Below are positions 57,811-64,000 of a stretch of DNA of 64,000 nucleotides, one piece after another. The notes below the pieces were generated by a model that was given only the letters and a program-made list of their open reading frames with translations, was not told where the DNA came from and did not search any database. The position numbers and the translations under genes were made by a program. This DNA is from Clostridium fermenticellae (lineage in GTDB: Bacteria > Bacillota > Clostridia > Clostridiales > Clostridiaceae), in assembly GCF_003600355.1 (NCBI RefSeq), contig NZ_CP032416.1:1322183-1386182 (forward strand), given 5' to 3'. Each line of letters opens with the position of its first letter. Position 1 is the stretch's first letter.

Positions 57811-58906
57811 AATTACCAGTATTTTGTGATGAACTATCTGAAGATGATGAATTCTGTCCGGAATTTCCACCATTTGTTCCATTTGAAGATGAGTTTGAAT
57901 TTCCAGTTGATTCATCTGATGATTTATTGGAATTCGAATTTTGATTTGTACTGCCAGAAGACGAATTTGAATTCTGATCAGAACTTGTGGAAGATGTTTT
58001 CGAATTCGAATTATCAGTTGATTTATTATTGTTTGAATCAGTTGATTTAGAATCTGAATTATTACTATTTGAAGTAGAAGATGTATTCGAACTTGTACCA
58101 TTTGTAGTCCTATTTTGTGTTGCATTTGTAGTCCGAGCGTTTTTATTTTCTGATTTAGTTGATTTATTGTTACTATTATTGGATGTCTTGTCTGAATTAC
58201 TATTTTTAGAAACATGAGTATTTTGGTCATTTGAGTTTCCGCTGAAATAGGATTTGACAAAAATACCGGCACCTATAAGAACAATAACTGATATCATAGC
58301 TATGACTGCTTTTTTTGGATTAAATGTATTTTTAGAATGTGCCTTATTTTTAATATTTCTTGCAATTCCAGTTTTAGGGTCACTATTTGGAACTGACTTA
58401 GATTGCTTCATTGAAGCAGGAGCTGTATTATTTGTATTTTTACCAAATAGTGATGATACTTCAGTTGAATTCCCAGAATTTACTTCTCTAAATTTTTCAG
58501 GTGATCTTAATGTAACAATTGGTTTATCACAAAGTTCATATTCATTTTCTACATATATTCTAGCTGAGAATTCGTCATCTTTACTAAAAAAAGGTATATC
58601 AATATTTATATTATTGTCTTGTATTGATGGGGTAAATTTTAAACCGCCCGTCATTCTTGTTTTTGTAATCTTTAATCTGCTTTCAGCACTTTGTATGTTT
58701 AAGGTTAACTTATGAACTGTTTTACTAGACAAATTTCTAACAGTAACAATATAGTAAAAAAACTTTTTGCCATTCTTTTTTACTGGAACGCCATTTCCGA
58801 TTGAGCATAATATTCTAGGCGCTAAATTTTTACAATATTCTAGTAACAGTCCAGATATAACTGATATTATTATAGTTATAAATGCTGTTTTAATAATATT
58901 CATCAT
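57809..58906 (-). CDS. Membrane-anchored protein with a long Ser/Asn/Thr-rich low-complexity tail
   Basis: 365 residues. A first transmembrane helix lies at residues ~5-24, then a soluble beta-type domain to ~130 (VRNLSSKTVHKLTLNIQ, FSKDDEFSARIYVENEYEL). A charged linker follows, then a second transmembrane helix at ~197-216 (KKAVIAMISVIVLIGAGIFV). About 145 residues almost only of S, N, T, K, D, G and Q close it. The tail is likely outside the membrane, as a spacer or glycosylated stalk. Repetitive codons in the tail make length changes by slippage likely. No family recognised. Confidence 0.75.
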   Translation of the reverse strand: MMNIIKTAFITIIISVISGLLLEYCKNLAPRILCSIGNGVPVKKNGKKFFYYIVTVRNLSSKTVHKLTLNIQSAESRLKITKTRMTGGLKFTPSIQDNNINIDIPFFSKDDEFSARIYVENEYELCDKPIVTLRSPEKFREVNSGNSTEVSSLFGKNTNNTAPASMKQSKSVPNSDPKTGIARNIKNKAHSKNTFNPKKAVIAMISVIVLIGAGIFVKSYFSGNSNDQNTHVSKNSNSDKTSNNSNNKSTKSENKNARTTNATQNRTTNGTSSNTSSTSNSNNSDSKSTDSNNNKSTDNSNSKTSSTSSDQNSNSSSGSTNQNSNSNKSSDESTGNSNSSSNGTNGGNSGQNSSSSDSSSQNTGN

Positions 58907-59038
58907 ATTAATTTTCGCTTCCTTATCTTTTAAGATTACTTAATAGATTATAAATTAGATGAATACTTATGTCAAACCATTATTATATTTTATATAAAAG
59001 TTAACAAATTAAAAATATTTTTCTATACTTTTTTCAAT

Positions 59039-59671
59039 TTACGAATACACTGCTCCATATTTAACTAAAATGTTTTCAATTTTTTTGTTCCTGCAGAGGT
59101 CTAAAGGAGTAAAATTCGCATTATTTATTGAATTTATATCAAAATTGAATTTCAAAAGAAGTTTCAGAAATTCTTCAAAAGTCTCATCTAAACAATCAAT
59201 ATAGTCATCATGTAGAAGAGTATTTCCATATTTATCTTTTGCATTTACATCTGCTCCAAACTTTACAAGAAGGTTTAACAATTCACAAGAATAATTAAAA
59301 CTGCAATAAAATATAGGAGTTTTACCAGATATATTAACTGCATTAACATCGGCACCTTTTTTTAGAAGCAGTTCTACTAAATTAATATAAGGATTTGCCC
59401 TTGCGCAAAGCCTGTGAAGTGGCGTTTCTGAAAATTTACTCTTGTGACTATTTATATTTACGTTATCACTTTCTATTAAAAGCTTAATTGTATCTACATA
59501 ATTGTTTTCACAGTTATTAATAGCATAATGAAGTATGCTTTGAATTTCGAAGTCTGAGTCAATGTCTTTATCAGAATTTAAATATTCTCGAATATTAGGT
59601 AAATTGCCCTGCTCAATGGATCTATAAATTGATTTATAATCTGAACTAAATATTTTATTGAATATATCCAA
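59039..59671 (-). CDS. Ankyrin-repeat protein
   Basis: 210 residues from a TTG start (GGGAGG 8 bases ahead). Five to six ankyrin-type repeats of ~33 residues are visible: SILHYAINNCENNYVDTIKLLIESDNVNIN, TPLHRLCARANPYINLVELLLKKGADVNAVN, TPIFYCSFNYSCELLNLLVKFGADVNAKD, NTLLHDDYIDCLDETFEEFLKLLLKFNFDIN and TPLDLCRNKKIENILVKYGA. Ankyrin proteins bind other proteins; the partner is unknown. Monocistronic, cytoplasmic. Confidence 0.9.
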   Translation of the reverse strand: MDIFNKIFSSDYKSIYRSIEQGNLPNIREYLNSDKDIDSDFEIQSILHYAINNCENNYVDTIKLLIESDNVNINSHKSKFSETPLHRLCARANPYINLVELLLKKGADVNAVNISGKTPIFYCSFNYSCELLNLLVKFGADVNAKDKYGNTLLHDDYIDCLDETFEEFLKLLLKFNFDINSINNANFTPLDLCRNKKIENILVKYGAVYS

Positions 59672-59892
59672 ATTATTAACCTCCCTTAATTAATGTAATT
59701 AATAATATTTTAGCATATTAAAAATAAAAAGATATATGTATATGTTTAGTATATGTATCTTTTATTTTTGATATGTTGTATTTGAATTACCTAAAAATGA
59801 GCTAATAGATTTATTTGACATGTATACAGCCATGCGATATAATACATCAACTATATTATATTTATTAAAAATGCTGTAAAAAGGAGAAGACT

Positions 59893-60588
59893 ATGGATTA
59901 TATTTTAAGCAATGATAAGCCAATTAGTGACAATGAAGTGTATATGGATATAAGAAATAGAATATTAAGACTGGAATTGGAACCCGGACAGAAAATAAGT
60001 GAAAATCAAATGAGTAGTGAGTATTCTATTTCTAGATTTGTAATTAGGAATGCTTTTAAAAAGTTAAACCAGTTAGGGTTAATAACTGTTTATCCTCAAA
60101 GAGGAACCTATGTAAGTTTAATAGACCTAGCTTATATAGAGGATTTACTGGTACTCCGAACTGCAGTGGAAAAAGAAGTATTATGTGAAATGTTTACAAG
60201 AATTGAAAAAAATTTACGTATGGAATTGGTAAATAAACTTGAGGAAAATTTACAAGAACAGCAGGCTTTCAAAGACATGAAATCGTATGAAAAGAGATTA
60301 AGGGAGTTGGACTATGAATTTCATAAAATTATGGTCGACAGTGTGAAAAGGTATGGATTGGTGAAAATTTTAAATGATCCAATGATCCATATTGCTAGAT
60401 GGCGTAATTTTGATGTCGCATTTGTACGTAAGATGCCAAAATTAATAGGCGAGCATAGAAAAATTATAGATGCAATTAGAGAAGATAATTTGAATGACGC
60501 GCAACAAGCTATAGGGAAGCATCTGGAAACTAACAAAAAAATGATTGATATGGCTAAGAGAAAATATCCTCAGTATTTTCCAAAGTAG
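59893..60588 (+). CDS. GntR-family regulator (FadR subfamily, FCD domain)
   Basis: 231 residues. The N-terminal winged helix (VYMDIRNRILRLELEPGQKISENQMSSEYSISRFVIRNAFKKLNQLGLITVYPQRGTYVSLI) is GntR type. The all-helical FCD effector domain follows (LRTAVEKEVLCEMFTR, YEKRLRELDYEFHKIMVDS, GEHRKIIDAIREDNLNDAQQAIGKHLE), with the acidic and His residues that bind metal or acid ligands. AAAAAGGAGAAG precedes the ATG. It lies directly upstream of the dehydratase operon, whose promoter carries a GntR-type palindrome, so it probably represses that operon. Confidence 0.9.
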   Translation: MDYILSNDKPISDNEVYMDIRNRILRLELEPGQKISENQMSSEYSISRFVIRNAFKKLNQLGLITVYPQRGTYVSLIDLAYIEDLLVLRTAVEKEVLCEMFTRIEKNLRMELVNKLEENLQEQQAFKDMKSYEKRLRELDYEFHKIMVDSVKRYGLVKILNDPMIHIARWRNFDVAFVRKMPKLIGEHRKIIDAIREDNLNDAQQAIGKHLETNKKMIDMAKRKYPQYFPK

Positions 60589-60822
60589 CTAATGTTAAAA
60601 ATAAGACTATTTGATTGGTGTAAATTATACATTTCTTAATATATTATTCTTGTTTTCTAAATTCAGAAAATCAGTTTTCATACACAGACACTAGTGAAAT
60701 ACGTATTTTTAGCTGTATTTTATTAGTGTGTATTTCTCCCCTTCAGGTATTAGTTTAAAGCCAAATATTTGTAACTCTTAAAAGATCTTATAAAAAATTG
60801 TGAAAAAAAAGTCAAAAATACG
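60589..60822 (+). other. Intergenic stretch after the GntR gene, with a stem-loop
   Basis: An imperfect stem-loop at about 60688-60730 (ACACTAGTGAAATAC with GTATTTTATTAGTGTG) is the likely GntR gene terminator. Nothing else is seen. Confidence 0.5.
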
Positions 60823-60874
60823 TTTACAAAGGTATTTTATTGTGCTATTATATATTTGTCAACTTGTTAACAAG
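60823..60874 (+). promoter_or_regulatory. Sigma-A promoter and palindromic operator of the dehydratase operon
   Basis: -35 TTTACA (60823-60828), exactly 17 bases, -10 TATTAT (60846-60851). A perfect 12-base palindrome CTTGTTAACAAG (60863-60874) falls at about the start of transcription. It matches the yGT-ACr core of GntR-family operators, so binding there would block initiation. About 80 bases of leader follow to the activase ATG. Confidence 0.75.
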
Positions 60875-60952
60875 AGAACTAGATAGCAATTAGATAAAAT
60901 AGTCAAATCTGATTTATAGCAGTTATATTTAAAAGGAAGGAGATTCTTGTTT

Positions 60953-61726
60953 ATGTATACATTAGGTATTGATATAGGTTCAACAACATCAAAGTGCATA
61001 ATCCTAAAAGATGGAAAAAATATAATTGCTTCTTCAATTGTTGTTGCTGGTACAGGAACAAGTGGGCCTAAAAAAGTAAAAGAAGAGGTATTAAAAAATG
61101 CAGATTTAACTGAAGAGGATATAAAATACACAGTGGTAACAGGCTATGGAAGATCTACATATGGTGACGCTGATATTGAACTTAGTGAATTAAGTTGTCA
61201 TGCATTGGGAGTTCAGCATGTTTTTCCTGATGTCAGGACTATCATTGACATTGGTGGACAAGATGCAAAAGTATTGAGCCTTAATGAAAAAGGTAGAATG
61301 GTTAATTTTTTGATGAATGATAAATGTGCTGCAGGAACAGGTAGATTTTTAGATGTTATGGCTGGAATACTGCAGTTGGATATAAATGATTTGGAGGTTA
61401 AAGCGGCTGAGGCAAAAAATACGATAAAGATTTCTAGCACATGTACTGTATTTGCAGAATCAGAAGTAATATCTCAGCTTGCATCTGGAGTTGAAATACC
61501 CGATTTAGTTGCTGGAATTTGCAGTTCTGTTGCCAGCAGAGTTGCTTCTCTAGCTAAACGTATTGGAATAAAGGAAAAGGTTTGTATGAGTGGTGGTGTA
61601 GCTCGTAATGGTGGAGTTAGAAATGCATTGTCAAAGGAATTAGGAGTAGAAATTTTTTATTCCCCTTCTGCTCAATTAATGGGTGCACTTGGTGCAGCAA
61701 TAGCTGCTTACAATAAAGTGAATTAG
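60953..61726 (+). CDS. hadI: 2-hydroxyacyl-CoA dehydratase activator (ATPase, [4Fe-4S])
   Basis: 257 residues from ATG 60953 (AAGGAAGGAG ahead; a TTG two codons before is less likely). ASKHA ATPase motifs: DIGSTTSK at the start and DIGGQDAKVL. The two cluster cysteines near 125 (NDKCAAGTGRFLD) and 164 (SSTCTVFAESEV) bridge the dimer's single [4Fe-4S]. It passes one electron, driven by ATP, to the dehydratase. It matches HadI/FldI closely in sequence and in gene order (activator before the two dehydratase subunits). Confidence 0.94.
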   Translation: MYTLGIDIGSTTSKCIILKDGKNIIASSIVVAGTGTSGPKKVKEEVLKNADLTEEDIKYTVVTGYGRSTYGDADIELSELSCHALGVQHVFPDVRTIIDIGGQDAKVLSLNEKGRMVNFLMNDKCAAGTGRFLDVMAGILQLDINDLEVKAAEAKNTIKISSTCTVFAESEVISQLASGVEIPDLVAGICSSVASRVASLAKRIGIKEKVCMSGGVARNGGVRNALSKELGVEIFYSPSAQLMGALGAAIAAYNKVN

Positions 61727-61743
61727 AAAAGGAGGATTTTAAA

Positions 61744-62979
61744 ATGGGTGAAGAAGTTAAAAAGAAAAAAAGAGTAATAGATCCTAATTCAGCTGCTTAT
61801 AAGCTGAATCAGATCGTTGTAAAACATTACAAAGAAGTTCAAGAGGCAAAGGACAGAGGAGAAAAGATTGGATGGTGTGCTAGTAATTTTCCTCAGGAAA
61901 TTTTCCAAACATTAGGTGTAAAAGTATGTTACCCAGAGAATCAGGCAGCAGCAATTGCAGCCAGAGGTGCTGGTGAAAGATTATGTTCCGAAGCGGAATC
62001 TGAGGGATATTCTAATGATATATGTGCTTACGCAAGAATAAGTTTGGCATATATGAAATTAAAGGATGCACCAGAACAGAATATGCCACAGCCAGATTTT
62101 TTATTATGCTGTAATAATATCTGCAATTGTATGATTAAATGGTATGAAAATATTTCCAGGGAATTAAATATACCTTTAATTTTAATAGATATTCCATTTA
62201 ACCCGGATTATAAGGTATCAGATGCTCAAGTTGCTTATGTAAAAGGTCAATTTTTGGATGCTATTAAGCAGTTAGAAAAAATTACAGGTAAGAAATGGAA
62301 CAATGAAAAATTCAAAGAAGTTATGAAAATTTCAAACCGTACCTCTAGAGCATGGCTTGAAGCTACTAGCTATACAAAATATAAACCTTCACCATTAAAT
62401 GGATTTGACTTACTAAATCATATGGCAGTAGCTGTATGTGCCAGAGGAACTATAGAGGCAGCAGAGGCATTTGAAACTTTATTAGAAGAATACAAAAAGG
62501 CAGTAAAAGACGGTACCAGTACATTCCGCGCAGAGGAAAAACACAGAATTATGTTTGAGGGAATTGCTTGTTGGCCTCACCTGCGTGTTACATCTAAGGG
62601 ATTAAAGTCAAGAGGAATGAACATGGTAGCAACAATATATGCCGATGCATTTGGACTTATATATGATGATCTAGATGGTCTTGTAAGAGCATATTGTGGA
62701 GTTCCTAATGCTATGTGCCTTGAACTTGCTCGTGATAAAAGAATTGCTATAGCTAAAAAAACTGATGCTAAAGGATTATTAGTTCATACTAATAGATCTT
62801 GTAAGCTTTGGAGTGGATTTATGTATGAAATGAGCCGTCAAATAGGAGAGGAATGTGATATTCCTGTTACAACTTTTGATGGAGATCAAGCAGATCCTCG
62901 TAATTTTTCAGAAGCTCAGTACGAAACACGTGTACAAGGACTAGCTGAAATTATGGAAGCAAATAAGGGAGGTAAATAA
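61744..62979 (+). CDS. hadB: 2-hydroxyacyl-CoA dehydratase subunit (HadB/FldB-like)
   Basis: 411 residues, normal for the family. Segments YPENQAAAIAARGAGERLCSEAESEGYSNDICAYARI, LLCCNNICNCMIKWYENISRELNIPLILID and FDGDQADPRNFSEAQYETRVQGLAEIMEANK closely follow the known HadB pattern. They include the conserved cysteines that ligate the [4Fe-4S] cluster. The dehydratase removes water from (R)-2-hydroxyacyl-CoA by a ketyl radical mechanism, a Stickland-type reductive route for leucine or aromatic amino acids. The acyl substrate cannot be read. The operon here lacks a visible CoA transferase and (R)-2-hydroxyacid dehydrogenase, which may lie outside the window. Confidence 0.9.
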   Translation: MGEEVKKKKRVIDPNSAAYKLNQIVVKHYKEVQEAKDRGEKIGWCASNFPQEIFQTLGVKVCYPENQAAAIAARGAGERLCSEAESEGYSNDICAYARISLAYMKLKDAPEQNMPQPDFLLCCNNICNCMIKWYENISRELNIPLILIDIPFNPDYKVSDAQVAYVKGQFLDAIKQLEKITGKKWNNEKFKEVMKISNRTSRAWLEATSYTKYKPSPLNGFDLLNHMAVAVCARGTIEAAEAFETLLEEYKKAVKDGTSTFRAEEKHRIMFEGIACWPHLRVTSKGLKSRGMNMVATIYADAFGLIYDDLDGLVRAYCGVPNAMCLELARDKRIAIAKKTDAKGLLVHTNRSCKLWSGFMYEMSRQIGEECDIPVTTFDGDQADPRNFSEAQYETRVQGLAEIMEANKGGK

Positions 62980-62980
62980 A

Positions 62981-64000
62981 ATGGCTGCATTAGATGAATT
63001 ATTAAAAAAATTTCACGAGATTGCTTCAAATCCAAAGAAGCAGTTTAAATCATATCTTAAAGATGGTAAAAAGGTAGTTATTTGTGCTCCTGTTTATACA
63101 CCTGAGGAAATTGTTCATTCTATGGGATTTGTACCTATGGGGGCATGGGGAGCAGATATTGAAATTAAAGAAGCAAAAAAATATTTTCCGGCATTTATAT
63201 GCAGTATATTGCAATCTGTTCTAGAGCTCGGAATTAAAGGTGAGTATGATGGAGTGTCTGCTATTATAGTTCCTTCACTTTGTGACTCACTAAAATGCCT
63301 TGGGCAAAATTGGAAATATGCTGTAAAGGATATTCCATTTATACCTATGACATATCCACAAAATAGAGCAAATGAAGTTGGCAAACAATTTACGAAAGCT
63401 GGTTATGAGAGAGTTGTTAAGGATCTGGAAGCGGCAACTGGAGAGACTTTTTCCGAGGAAAAGCTTAAAAAATCAATTGAAATATACAATGCGCATAATG
63501 CCGCAATGAGGTGCATAAGTGATCTGCTAATAGATTACCCACAAATAACAGCTTCTGTGAGAAGTGACATATTTAAAAGTTCATATTTTATGACAAAAGA
63601 AGAACATACTGAATTGTTAAATGAATTAATAGAAGTGTTAAAGAAAAGTGATAATGTGGAAAACAAAAAGATAAAGATTGTTACTTCAGGAATACTCGCT
63701 GATAGTAAAAATTTATTAAAGATTTTGGATGATAATAATATGCAAATAGTTGCAGATGATGTAGCAGCAGAATCACGTCAGTATAGAGTTGATACTAAAT
63801 CAATGCCGTCATCACTGGATGCATTAAGTGAAAAATTTTCTGAAATGGGCAACTGTTCTGTATTATACGATGTAGATAAAAAACGTGCTGATTACATTGT
63901 GCAACTAGTGAAACGTACAGGAGCTAAAGGGGTTCTCATATTTATGACTAAATTCTGTGATCCAGAAGAATTTGATTATGTGTTTGTAAAGAGGGCACTT
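62981..64000 (+). CDS. hadC: 2-hydroxyacyl-CoA dehydratase second subunit (HadC/FldC-like), 3' end outside window
   Basis: ATG at 62981, one base after the HadB stop; GGGAGG lies just ahead, inside hadB. The frame is open to the window end (340 codons read; the family is ~375-380, so about 35 are missing). ICAPVYTPEEIVHSMGFVPMGAWGADIEIKEAKKYFPAFICSILQSVLELGIKG, SLCDSLKCLGQNWK, FMTKEEHTELL, TSGILADSKNLLKILDDNN and FMTKFCDPEEFDY match HadC well. The conserved cysteines of the second [4Fe-4S] cluster are kept. Confidence 0.9.
   Translation, partial: MAALDELLKKFHEIASNPKKQFKSYLKDGKKVVICAPVYTPEEIVHSMGFVPMGAWGADIEIKEAKKYFPAFICSILQSVLELGIKGEYDGVSAIIVPSLCDSLKCLGQNWKYAVKDIPFIPMTYPQNRANEVGKQFTKAGYERVVKDLEAATGETFSEEKLKKSIEIYNAHNAAMRCISDLLIDYPQITASVRSDIFKSSYFMTKEEHTELLNELIEVLKKSDNVENKKIKIVTSGILADSKNLLKILDDNNMQIVADDVAAESRQYRVDTKSMPSSLDALSEKFSEMGNCSVLYDVDKKRADYIVQLVKRTGAKGVLIFMTKFCDPEEFDYVFVKRAL

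Noticed and set aside
57754-58715. Several long frames opposite the Ser/Asn-rich gene (57754-58272 minus, 57987-58217 and 58254-58715 plus)
   Set aside because: They arise from repetitive codons in other frames; compositions are extreme (poly I/Q/L or F/V/E) and no start site is convincing.

Overview
The window is AT-rich, Gram-positive, strictly anaerobic clostridial DNA. It carries an [FeFe]-hydrogenase maturase (HydF), a clostridial glycogen operon, two sigma-54 activators, a type I-B CRISPR-Cas locus and [4Fe-4S] 2-hydroxyacyl-CoA dehydratase genes. Arginine is mostly AGA/AGG and ribosome binding sites are strong AGGAGG types. The gene content points to the Clostridium scatologenes/carboxidivorans/drakei type of soil clostridium. 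That species guess is inference, resting mainly on the phloroglucinol cluster.

Layout. 1-4.8 kb: the 3' part of hydF, a VIT/vWA protein, a hemerythrin and a small unknown gene. 5.1-14.1 kb (minus): glycogen operon glgB-glgC-glgA-glgP-GH13 hydrolase. 14.5-16.7 kb: a flavin-type oxidase-fold gene and a complete ISLre2-type insertion sequence with readable terminal inverted repeats. 17-21 kb: a permease plus M20 amidohydrolase behind a sigma-54 promoter, with the probable activator next door. 21.2-22.2 kb: a TPP riboswitch, its terminator and a second divergent TPP-like fold ahead of thiW. 22.4-24.7 kb: OPT transporter overlapping a PqqD-like protein. 24.8-28.9 kb: SbcD/SbcC-like pair (YhaO/YhaN type), followed by a 264-bp fold-back repeat. 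29.4-40.9 kb: WYL regulator, cas6-cas8b-cas7-cas5-cas3-cas4-cas1-cas2, leader, and an array of 33 repeats. 41.4-44.3 kb: L-cysteine desulfidase family protein and a DUF4004/bactofilin pair.

44.6-55.2 kb is the most interesting part: a complete anaerobic phloroglucinol catabolic cluster. A cupin, an SDR (phloroglucinol reductase), a cyclase-family hydrolase (dihydrophloroglucinol cyclohydrolase), an MFS transporter, CoA transferase A/B, thiolase, a BKACE-family C-C lyase (triacetate acetoacetate-lyase), a PAS/sigma-54 activator, a small zinc ribbon and a 3-hydroxyacyl-CoA-dehydrogenase-like enzyme ((S)-3-hydroxy-5-oxohexanoate dehydrogenase) together explain phloroglucinol to acetyl-CoA. As I recall, this pathway was reported recently from C. 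scatologenes. The cis-regulation visible here (three -24/-12 promoters, each with two copies of an ATTTGTATTA element upstream), the cupin lacking metal ligands and the small zinc ribbon are the parts I do not know to be described.

55.3-59.7 kb holds a chemotaxis-type sensor broken by one nonsense codon, a TauE/SafE exporter, a papain-like-fold protein, a Ser/Asn-rich membrane protein and an ankyrin protein. 59.9-64 kb: a GntR/FCD regulator with a promoter and a palindromic operator readable in front of a hadI-hadB-hadC-type 2-hydroxyacyl-CoA dehydratase operon, which runs off the window end. No rRNA or tRNA genes were seen.
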